From contig JALRBF010000202.1 of the NCBI GenBank assembly GCA_023262365.1, positions 1 through 6,477 on the forward strand: a DNA stretch of 6,477 nt, in the 5' to 3' direction. How positions within the stretch are numbered: position 1 is the stretch's first letter; every line of letters starts with the position of its first letter. The translations under genes were made by a program, and so were the position numbers. Of the stretch, positions 1 to 5,701 are shown piece after piece. The stretch comes from Burkholderiaceae bacterium. Lineage in GTDB: Bacteria > Pseudomonadota > Gammaproteobacteria > Burkholderiales > Burkholderiaceae_C. The notes beneath the pieces are model-generated. The model was given only the letters and a program-made list of their open reading frames with translations. It searched no databases and was not told the DNA's origin.

Positions 1-272
1 GAGGCGGCGCCGACAGCACCCGCCCCACCACGCAGGTGCGCGACGCCCTCCCGCCCCCGAACCTCCCCCCGCCCGGGTCGGGTCGCGGCGGCCGAGGTGG
101 TTCCGGTGGCGACGGTGGCGGCCGCAGCCGGCGGGGGCTCAGCAGGGGCTGCCACCGGTGGCGTGGCGCATGCAGGCAAGGCGCCCAGCAGCCAAATGGC
201 ACCGAGCCAGCCAAGGGCGCGATGGTGCCATGGACGCGGGGTGTGGCGTAAAGGGGGTAACGTGGCGCGCAT
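1..272 (-). CDS. N-terminus of a predicted lipoprotein, running off the left edge (possibly the TPR protein beside lolB)
   Basis: The minus frame from an ATG at 270-272 stays open to the left edge, about 90 codons. It begins with a basic, His/Pro-rich n-region (residues 1-18), then a hydrophobic stretch rich in Leu, Trp and Ala (19-34). This ends in the lipobox Leu-Pro-Ala-Cys with Cys35, so signal peptidase II cleavage and lipid anchoring are expected. An Ala/Pro/Thr-rich linker follows. In-frame ATGs at 281 and 284 are alternative starts, and no clear Shine-Dalgarno sequence decides between them. In Burkholderiales a TPR-repeat protein next to lolB often sits divergent from mutM, so that family is my guess from position, but no TPR unit is visible. 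The frame becomes doubtful below about position 85: it turns Arg/Gly-rich and a plus-strand frame has better third-position GC there. The signal peptide is the well-supported part. Confidence 0.55.
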   Translation of the reverse strand, partial: MRATLPPLRHTPRPWHHRALGWLGAIWLLGALPACATPPVAAPAEPPPAAAATVATGTTSAAATRPGRGEVRGREGVAHLRGGAGAVGAA

Positions 273-295
273 GCACCGCATCATAATCGGCGGCA

Positions 296-309
296 CGGAC
301 AATTGTCCG
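296..309. repeat. Perfect 14-bp palindrome, CGGACAATTGTCCG
   Basis: CGGACAATTGTCCG is its own reverse complement. It lies between the divergent lipoprotein and mutM starts, just downstream of the plus-strand -10-like hexamer. As DNA it could be an operator for a dimeric regulator. As RNA it could form a 5-bp stem with an AATT loop in the mutM leader, ending 14 bases before the ribosome binding site. I do not recognise the motif as a known regulator site. Confidence 0.5.
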
Positions 310-323
310 ATCGCCCCTGAGTC

Positions 324-330
324 AAGGAGA
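324..330 (+). promoter_or_regulatory. Shine-Dalgarno sequence of mutM
   Basis: AAGGAGA lies four bases before the GTG at 335. This strong ribosome binding site fixes the GTG as the start. The overlapping ATG at 333 is in another frame and would not give the family's N-terminal Met-Pro-Glu-Leu-Pro. Confidence 0.85.
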
Positions 331-334
331 CCAT

Positions 335-1147
335 GTGCCTGAGCTACCCGAAGTTGAAGTGACCCGCATGGGGGTGGAGCAGGCCTTGCTGGGTGCCACC
401 ATTGAGGCCGTGCGTATGGGCAAGCCGTTGCGATGGCCGTTGCAAGTGGCGCCCCAACGCCTGGTGGGGCAACGTATTCAAAGCGTGCAGCGGCGCGGCA
501 AATACATGCTGTTGCAGCTCTCGCAAGGGGTGTTGTTGGTGCATTTGGGCATGTCGGGCAGCGTGCGCTGCGCCACTGAGGTGGGTGAGGCTGGCGTGCA
601 CGACCACTTTGACCTGTTTACCACCCGCGGTGTGCTGCGCCTAACCGACCCACGGCGCTTTGGCGCGGTGGTGTACGCGCCGCACATGGACCACCCCCGG
701 GTGCAGCAGTTGCTGGGGCACTTGGGCGTGGAGCCGCTGGGCGATGCGTTTGACGCGGCCTACTTGCACGCGGCGCTGCGTGGGCGCAGCGGCAGCATCA
801 AGCAGGTGCTGTTGGCCGGGCAGGTGGTGGTGGGGGTGGGCAACATTTACGTCAGCGAGTCGTTGTTTCGGGCCGGTATTCATCCGCTGCGCCAGGCGCG
901 GCGCGTGGCACGGCCACGACTTGAGCGACTGGTGCAGGCCATACGCGAGGTGCTGCAGCGCGCCATTGTGCTGGGTGGCAGCTCGCTGCGCGACTTTAAG
1001 GGCACCCAAGGCGGCTACGGTGATTTTCAGCACGAGGCGTTGGTATACGGCCGCGCGGGCCTGCCCTGCGTGCACTGTGCCACGCCCATAAGGCGCGTGG
1101 TGCAAGGGCAGCGGTCAACCTTTTATTGCGTGCGATGCCAAACCTAA
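335..1147 (+). CDS. mutM: Formamidopyrimidine-DNA glycosylase (8-oxoguanine DNA glycosylase/AP lyase)
   Basis: This bifunctional base-excision repair enzyme removes 8-oxoguanine and formamidopyrimidines paired with C and then nicks the abasic site by beta,delta-elimination. The 270 residues match the usual family length. The mature N-terminus begins Pro-Glu-Leu-Pro-Glu: Pro2 is the Schiff-base nucleophile and Glu3 the acid. Lys56 matches the conserved Lys57 of the E. coli enzyme. Met73 (LGMSG) and the DPRRFG segment around 105-110 supply the residues that fill the gap left by the flipped base. VGNIYVSE around Asn170 is the helix-two-turn-helix contact. The C-terminal zinc finger has Cys245, Cys248, Cys265 and Cys268, with Arg260 inside it. 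All key residues are present, so it should be active. It starts at GTG with a strong ribosome binding site, and its end overlaps the start of mutY. Confidence 0.97.
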   Translation: MPELPEVEVTRMGVEQALLGATIEAVRMGKPLRWPLQVAPQRLVGQRIQSVQRRGKYMLLQLSQGVLLVHLGMSGSVRCATEVGEAGVHDHFDLFTTRGVLRLTDPRRFGAVVYAPHMDHPRVQQLLGHLGVEPLGDAFDAAYLHAALRGRSGSIKQVLLAGQVVVGVGNIYVSESLFRAGIHPLRQARRVARPRLERLVQAIREVLQRAIVLGGSSLRDFKGTQGGYGDFQHEALVYGRAGLPCVHCATPIRRVVQGQRSTFYCVRCQT

Positions 1148-2172
1148 AGGCCACTGGCGCGCGGCCCGATGTGTTTGAGCGCGTGGTGGCCTGGCAGGGG
1201 CGCCATGGTCGCCACCACCTGCCGTGGCAGCAGCAGCGCACGCCGTATCGCGTGTGGTTGTCTGAGGTGATGCTGCAACAAACCCAGGTGGGCACGGTGC
1301 TTAAGTACTTTGAGCGCTTCACGGCGCGCTTGCCCACGGTGCAGGCCTTGGCTGCTGCCTCGCAAGATGAGGTGCTGCAACTGTGGGCTGGGCTGGGCTA
1401 CTACCGCCGCGCGCGCTTGTTGCACGCGTGCGCGAAGCAGGTGGTGGCCGAACATGGTGGGGTGTTTCCGCGCGATTGGCAAGCGTTGGCGGCCTTGCCC
1501 GGCATTGGTCGCTCCACGGCCGCGGCCATTGCCTCGGTGTGTTTTAACCAACCGGTTTGCATACTGGATGGCAACGTGTTGCGCGTGCTGGGCCGCTATT
1601 GGGCGGTGGACGAGGACATTAAGTCAGCCGCGGTGCAGCGCCGGCTGTGGCAACGCGCCCAAGCGCTGCTGCCGCTGGCCCCGGCCAACATGGCGCCCTA
1701 CACCCAAGGGCTGATGGACTTGGGCGCCATGGTGTGCGTGCGTGGCAAGCCGCGCTGCGAGCAGTGCCCGCTGCGTGCCGATTGCGCCGCCCATGCCCAA
1801 GGCCGCCCCGAGGCCTGGCCGGTGCGCCGCCCAGCCCCGCCCAAGGTGGTGCAGCACTGGTGGCTGTTGCTGGCCACGCAGGGCTCAAGCGTGTGGCTGC
1901 AGCAGCGGCCAGAGGGCGGCATTTGGGGCCGCCTGTGGGCGCCGCCGGTGTTTGCCACCGAGGCCGCTTGCTGGCACGCGGCGCAAGTCTGTCAGGCCCA
2001 GCGCGTGTTGCCTGGGCCCAGCGTGGCGCACGCGCTGACGCATCGCAGCTTGCATTTGTACCCGCTGTGGCTGGACGGCGCCACCCACGCTCCAGCCGGC
2101 GAAGGGGCGTGGTTTGCGCGCCATGCCTTGCCGGCCATGCCGGCACCGGTTACGCGTTGGTTGCTGGGCTAG
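1135..2172 (+). CDS. mutY: Adenine DNA glycosylase, partner of MutM in the GO system
   Basis: MutY excises adenine mispaired with 8-oxoguanine, so that repair can restore C and MutM can then act. From the ATG at 1135 the protein has 345 residues, the normal size. A TTG at 1126, in frame, would add three residues; neither start has a clear Shine-Dalgarno sequence. Seen in order: the LSEVMLQQTQV motif with catalytic Glu44; the helix-hairpin-helix LPGIGRSTA (about 121-129); ILDGN with catalytic Asp145; and the 4Fe-4S loop Cys201-X6-Cys208-X2-Cys211-X5-Cys217. The C-terminal NUDIX-like domain includes GGIWGRLW and the LTHRSLHL segment that matches the E. coli FSH loop used to recognise 8-oxoguanine. 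The start overlaps mutM by 13 bases, so translational coupling is likely. The 3' end overlaps rapZ on the other strand by 23 bases. Confidence 0.97.
   Translation: MPNLKATGARPDVFERVVAWQGRHGRHHLPWQQQRTPYRVWLSEVMLQQTQVGTVLKYFERFTARLPTVQALAAASQDEVLQLWAGLGYYRRARLLHACAKQVVAEHGGVFPRDWQALAALPGIGRSTAAAIASVCFNQPVCILDGNVLRVLGRYWAVDEDIKSAAVQRRLWQRAQALLPLAPANMAPYTQGLMDLGAMVCVRGKPRCEQCPLRADCAAHAQGRPEAWPVRRPAPPKVVQHWWLLLATQGSSVWLQQRPEGGIWGRLWAPPVFATEAACWHAAQVCQAQRVLPGPSVAHALTHRSLHLYPLWLDGATHAPAGEGAWFARHALPAMPAPVTRWLLG
2129..2145. other. 7-bp perfect hairpin just past the rapZ stop codon
   Basis: TGCCGGC, a CAT loop, then GCCGGCA make a perfect 7-bp stem. On the minus strand it begins four bases after the rapZ TAA (2152-2150). 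No T-run follows on either strand, so it is not a canonical intrinsic terminator. It could protect the 3' end of the nadK-recN-rapZ message or mark a Rho-dependent end, or it could be a chance result of Pro/Ala/Met codons in mutY. Confidence 0.3.
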
Positions 2173-3070
2173 CCGGGGCTGTGCCGGGCAGTTCGCGGTG
2201 GCGCACGTGGGTGGGCCATTGGTCGCCCAGCCGCCGCGCGAGTTGCTGAGCCACGTACACCGAGCGGTGCTGGCCTCCGGTGCAGCCAATGGCCACGGTA
2301 ACGTAGCTGCGTTGGTTGGCCTGCATGGCCGGCAGCCAACGCTGCAAATAGTGCGTAATGTCTTGCACCATGTCCGCTACCTCGGGTTGAGCCTTTAAAT
2401 AGTCGGCCACGGGCGCATCCAGCCCGCATAGGGCGCGCAAAGCCGGCTCGTAAAACGGGTTGGGCAGCATGCGCATGTCAAACACCAAATCCGCATCAAG
2501 CGGCACCCCTCGGCGGTAGGCAAACGACTCAAACAGCAAGGCCATGCTGTCGTCAACCAAATGCAGCAGGCTTTGTATTTGCGCGCGCAGTTGCGCCGCT
2601 GTTAGGTTGCTGGTGTCAAGCACCAAGGCCGCGTCGCGCATGCCTTGCATCAGCGTGCGCTCGGCGTCAATGGCCTCAAGCAACGCCAAGCGCGCCGGGG
2701 TAGCGTGCGGGGTGGGTTGGTGGCGCGACAGCGGGTGCTGTCGCCGCGTTTCGCTAAAGCGGCGCAGCAGCGCCTCGGTGCTAGCCTCTAAAAACACCAC
2801 TTGTACCGCCACACCACGCTGGCGCAGCGTCTGCAAGCGCTTGGGTAAGTCGGCCAATTGGTCGCCGCTGCGCGCGTCCACCGAAACCGCCAGCGGCACA
2901 TCGGGCTGGCCTTCTCGCGCGTCAAGCAGTTCGGTGAGCAGGCGCGGCGGTAGGTTGTCTACGCAGTAGTGGCCGGCGTCTTCCATGGCCGCTAGCGCCA
3001 CCGATTTGCCCGAGCCCGAAACGCCGGTGAGCAACACCAGCTCGCGCCGGGCGCTGCCCTGGCCGCTCAT
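2150..3070 (-). CDS. rapZ: RapZ-family nucleotide-binding protein (YvcJ/YhbJ family)
   Basis: The 306-residue protein is slightly longer than E. coli RapZ (284). It has an N-terminal P-loop, GVSGSGKS, at residues 16-23, followed by the family motif HYCVDNLPP (34-42). The C-terminal domain contains DLVFDMRMLPNPFY (about 194-207) and CTGGQHRSVYVA (263-274), both hallmarks of the family. In enterobacteria RapZ senses glucosamine-6-phosphate and delivers the GlmZ small RNA to RNase E, controlling glmS. In other bacteria members bind ATP/GTP or UDP-GlcNAc and their role is less clear. Here the C-terminus ends in a Pro/Ala-rich tail rather than the Lys/Arg tail of E. coli RapZ, so the RNA-adaptor role should not be assumed. 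It is the last gene of the nadK-recN-rapZ operon, its start overlaps the recN stop (ATGA), and hprK and ptsN, frequent neighbours in Betaproteobacteria, are absent here. Confidence 0.95.
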   Translation of the reverse strand: MSGQGSARRELVLLTGVSGSGKSVALAAMEDAGHYCVDNLPPRLLTELLDAREGQPDVPLAVSVDARSGDQLADLPKRLQTLRQRGVAVQVVFLEASTEALLRRFSETRRQHPLSRHQPTPHATPARLALLEAIDAERTLMQGMRDAALVLDTSNLTAAQLRAQIQSLLHLVDDSMALLFESFAYRRGVPLDADLVFDMRMLPNPFYEPALRALCGLDAPVADYLKAQPEVADMVQDITHYLQRWLPAMQANQRSYVTVAIGCTGGQHRSVYVAQQLARRLGDQWPTHVRHRELPGTAPASPATNA

Positions 3071-4740
3071 GCGCGGACCTCACTGGCGCGCAGCATTTCG
3101 GCCGCGTGGGCTTGCGAGGTGGCCGAGTCGGCGTCACCACCGAGCATGCGCGCCACTTCGGTGACGCGTGCGGCGGCATCAAGCGGCACCAGTTGGCTGC
3201 TCACACCCGCGCCGTCGCGCCGCTTGCCAGGCTGCTTGTGCACCAGCCAATGTTGGTGGGCGTTGGCCGCCACCTGGGCCAAGTGGGTCACGGCCAACAC
3301 CTGTCGGTCGGCGCCGAGTTGGCGCATCAGCTGGCCCACGGTATGCGCCACCTGGCCACCAATGCCGGCGTCTACCTCGTCAAAAATTAACGTGGGGGCA
3401 GCCCCCAGTTGACTGGTGCAAACCGACACCGCCAGCGCCACGCGCGAGAGCTCGCCGCCCGAGGCAATGCGCGCCACGGGCCGCGGCTCGGCACCTTGGT
3501 GCGGCGCAAACAAAAATTCCACCTTGTCTTGCCCATCGCGCTGCGGTTGGGCCAGCGCGGTACACGCCACTTGCAGCAAGCCGCCCGGCATGCCCAGCCC
3601 TTGCATGGCCTGCGTAACTTGTTGCCCCAGCGCCTGCGCAGCGGTTTGCCGCGCGCGCGAGACGCGCTGGGCCTGCACCTGCCAGCGTTGCTGCGCTTGC
3701 TGCTCGGCGGCCTGCAAGGCGTTTAAGTCGGCCGCGGCGGTAAGCTGCGCCAGCTCGGCCTGCCACGCTGCCAGGGTTTGGGGCAGCGCTTCGGGCGCCA
3801 GCCGCAGCCGCCGCGCCAGGCTGTGCCACTGGGCCAGCCGCTCGTCAAGCGCTTGCAGGCCCTGCGGGTCAAGGTCTATCCGGCGCGCGTAGGCCGCGGC
3901 CTCGTGGGCCGCGTCCGCGGCCAGTGCCCGGGCTTGGTTAAGCGCGTCAATCAGCGCGCCAAAACGCGGCTCGTGCGCTTGCTGATCGCTGAGCTGTTCA
4001 ATGGCACGGTCCAATTGCACCAAGGCGCTGGTGTCGTCTTCGTCCAGCGACTGCGCGGCCGCGGCGGCGGCTTGCTGCAAGCCCTGCGCGTGTGACAAAC
4101 GCGTGTGCGCTTGGTTGACTTCTTGCCACTCGTTGGGCTGCGGCGCAAGTTTGTCAAGCTCGGCCAGGCGCCACGCCAGGCCCTCGCGTCGCTCGGCCAG
4201 TTGCGCCTGCGTTTGTTGGGCTTGCGCAAGCGCGTGTTGGTGCTGCTGCCACGCGTCAAAGCTGGCGTGCAAATCGGCCAGCGCCACGCCGCCGTAGCCG
4301 TCGAGCAAGGCGCGCTGCGCCGCGGGTTGCGCCAGGCTTTGCCAGGCGTGCTGGCCATGAATATCCACCAACTGCGCGCCCAGCTCGCGCAACTGCGCCA
4401 TGGTGGCCGCCCCGCCATTAATAAAGCCCCGGCTGCGGCCCTGCCCGTCAATTACCCGGCGTAGCAGCAGTAAGGTCTCGTCGGTGGCGTAGCCGTTGTC
4501 GTCTAGCCAAGCCTGGGTGGCGGGGGTGGGGTCAAAGCTGGCGGCCAGTTCGCAGCGCGTGGCCGAAGGGCGCAGCACGTCGCTGTCGGCACGCTGGCCC
4601 AGTACCAATTGCAAGGCGTCAATCAAAATCGACTTGCCCGCCCCGGTCTCGCCGGTGAGCACGGTAAAGCCGTCGTGGCAGGCCACGTCCAGCTCGGCCA
4701 CAATGACAAAATCTTTGATGTACAAACGCCGCAGCGCCAT
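3067..4740 (-). CDS. recN: DNA repair protein RecN (SMC-like ATPase)
   Basis: RecN is a cohesin-like ATPase that acts early in recombinational repair of double-strand breaks, holding DNA ends or sisters together. The 557 residues match E. coli RecN (553). The ABC-type ATPase head is split: Walker A GETGAGKS at 30-37 and the Q-loop region DIHGQH at about 126-131, then a long Gln/Ala/Leu-rich coiled-coil region (about 155-395). The C-terminal half of the head follows, with signature SGGELSR (427-433), Walker B LIFDEVD (451-457) and switch histidine His486 in VTHLAQVA. All ATPase motifs are intact. The ATG lies five bases after the nadK stop. The nearest purine-rich sequence, GAAGG, is 15 bases upstream, so re-initiation from nadK is probable. 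No SOS box is visible just upstream, consistent with expression from within the operon. Confidence 0.97.
   Translation of the reverse strand: MALRRLYIKDFVIVAELDVACHDGFTVLTGETGAGKSILIDALQLVLGQRADSDVLRPSATRCELAASFDPTPATQAWLDDNGYATDETLLLLRRVIDGQGRSRGFINGGAATMAQLRELGAQLVDIHGQHAWQSLAQPAAQRALLDGYGGVALADLHASFDAWQQHQHALAQAQQTQAQLAERREGLAWRLAELDKLAPQPNEWQEVNQAHTRLSHAQGLQQAAAAAAQSLDEDDTSALVQLDRAIEQLSDQQAHEPRFGALIDALNQARALAADAAHEAAAYARRIDLDPQGLQALDERLAQWHSLARRLRLAPEALPQTLAAWQAELAQLTAAADLNALQAAEQQAQQRWQVQAQRVSRARQTAAQALGQQVTQAMQGLGMPGGLLQVACTALAQPQRDGQDKVEFLFAPHQGAEPRPVARIASGGELSRVALAVSVCTSQLGAAPTLIFDEVDAGIGGQVAHTVGQLMRQLGADRQVLAVTHLAQVAANAHQHWLVHKQPGKRRDGAGVSSQLVPLDAAARVTEVARMLGGDADSATSQAHAAEMLRASEVRA
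3078..3082 (-). promoter_or_regulatory. Shine-Dalgarno sequence of rapZ, inside the end of recN
   Basis: On the minus strand TGAGG ends seven bases before the ATG at 3070. It supports this start in addition to coupling through the ATGA overlap with the recN stop. Confidence 0.6.
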
Positions 4741-4745
4741 GAGGG

Positions 4746-5663
4746 TTACACCACGCCTTCGTTCCAGTGGAGCTTGCGCCGCAGCGTATCAAAGTAGCTC
4801 CACCCCTGCGGGTGCAGCAGCTGCAGCGCGTGTTGCGAGGCTTGCACACACACCCGGTCACCCACTTGCAGGCTGGTCAGCCGCTGCATGTCAAAGTGCG
4901 CGTGCGCGTCGCGCGCGGCCACTACCTCAATGGTTACCGTCTCGCTTGCGGGCAGCACAATGGGCCGGTTAGACAGGGTGTGCGGCGCAATCGGCACCAA
5001 CACCCAACCCGCAATTGACGGGTGAAGAATGGGCCCGCCGGCCGACAACGCGTAAGCCGTGGAGCCCGTGGGCGAGGCCACAATGAGGCCATCGGCACGC
5101 TGGCGCGCCAAAAACCGCTCGCCCACGTGCACGGTAAGCTCCACCATGCCACTGGCGCCACCGCGATACACCACCACGTCGTTGAGCGTGGTGGCCTCAA
5201 ACACGCAGGCGTCTTGCCGCCACACCGTGGCCTGCATCAGTGGGCGACTTTCGGTTTCGTAGGCGCCTTGCAGCATGGGCACCAGGGTTTGCGCCACATC
5301 GTCGAGTGCAATATCGGTAATAAACCCCAGCCGCCCGTGGTTGATACCAATCACCGGCACGCCGCACGCCGCCAGCGCCCGCCCGGCGCCCAGCATGGTG
5401 CCGTCGCCACCCACCACCAGCACCGCGTCGCAGGCGCGGGCCAGCTCGGATAACGGCTGGCTGGGCCACTGCGCCTGCGGCCAGTGGGCGGCGGTATCGG
5501 CGTCCAGCACCACCTCGGCGCCGTGGCGCATGGCCAACTCGGCCACTTGCTGCAAGCCGTCAAACGAGCCCCCGCCCTGGTACTTGCCCACCAGCCCCAA
5601 GCGGCGCAAAGCCACCCCCTGGGCGTTAGGGGGTACGGCAAAAGGGGCTTTGGCGCTGGACAT
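4746..5663 (-). CDS. nadK: NAD kinase (ATP-NAD kinase)
   Basis: NadK phosphorylates NAD(+) to NADP(+) in the cytoplasm, supplying NADPH for biosynthesis and antioxidant defence. From the ATG at 5663 it has 305 residues, a normal length. The diagnostic GGDGT motif is at residues 85-89, followed by VIGINHGRLGFITD (about 104-117), the LNDVVV strand (Asn161-Asp162), the glycine-rich DGLIVASPTGSTAY segment (191-204) and SNRPIV (231-236). These are the expected substrate-binding elements. A TTG at 5669 in the same frame would add two residues, but ATG is preferred and matches the mirrored start of hrcA. No Shine-Dalgarno sequence precedes it, and a TATGAT hexamer lies only 11 bases upstream. It is the first gene of the nadK-recN-rapZ operon and divergent from hrcA, an arrangement common in Burkholderiales. 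Confidence 0.96.
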   Translation of the reverse strand: MSSAKAPFAVPPNAQGVALRRLGLVGKYQGGGSFDGLQQVAELAMRHGAEVVLDADTAAHWPQAQWPSQPLSELARACDAVLVVGGDGTMLGAGRALAACGVPVIGINHGRLGFITDIALDDVAQTLVPMLQGAYETESRPLMQATVWRQDACVFEATTLNDVVVYRGGASGMVELTVHVGERFLARQRADGLIVASPTGSTAYALSAGGPILHPSIAGWVLVPIAPHTLSNRPIVLPASETVTIEVVAARDAHAHFDMQRLTSLQVGDRVCVQASQHALQLLHPQGWSYFDTLRRKLHWNEGVV

Positions 5664-5701
5664 GGTCAAATTACATCATAGCTTCGTAAAATTTCACGAC
5701 C
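5664..5701. promoter_or_regulatory. Divergent nadK/hrcA promoter region with mirrored start contexts
   Basis: Only 38 bases separate the two start codons. Plus-strand TAAAAT (5687-5692) and minus-strand TATGAT (5680-5675) each match the -10 consensus at five of six positions and stand nine and eleven bases from their ATGs. For hrcA, TGGTCA (5663-5668) at 18-base spacing is a weak -35 candidate. The ends form an inverted repeat: CATGGTC plus AAATT at 5661-5672, against AATTT (5690-5694) and GACCATG (5698-5704). No CIRCE element (TTAGCACTC-N9-GAGTGCTAA) is present, so HrcA autoregulation through the classic operator is not supported here. Confidence 0.45.

Larger units (their letters stand above)
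273..334. promoter_or_regulatory. Divergent control region between the lipoprotein gene and mutM
   Basis: These 62 bases separate two divergent genes. An AT-rich patch at 280-287 reads CATAAT (282-287) on the plus strand and TATGAT (285-280) on the minus strand. Each matches the sigma-70 -10 consensus at five of six positions. I find no convincing -35 box for either. With the plus-strand hexamer, mutM would have a leader of roughly 40 bases containing the palindrome at 296-309. The promoter assignment is inferred from motif likeness only. Confidence 0.4.

Noticed and set aside
36..251. Plus-strand frame of 71 codons upstream of mutM as a complete small gene
   Set aside because: The frame is open from the left edge, so its GTG at 36 is not a proven start. 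Its later part lies opposite the lipoprotein signal peptide and reads as low-complexity Arg/Gly sequence. Only the first 25 or so codons look coding, and these are treated as a possible edge join.
641..1105. 154-codon open frame antisense to mutM
   Set aside because: mutM has all its catalytic residues and family length here. The antisense frame is His/Gln/Arg-rich without a recognisable domain, as expected from GC-rich codon shadowing.
1619..2146. 175-codon open frame antisense to mutY
   Set aside because: It is Arg/Ala/Pro-rich low-complexity sequence lying opposite the intact iron-sulfur and NUDIX-like regions of mutY, so it is a shadow frame.
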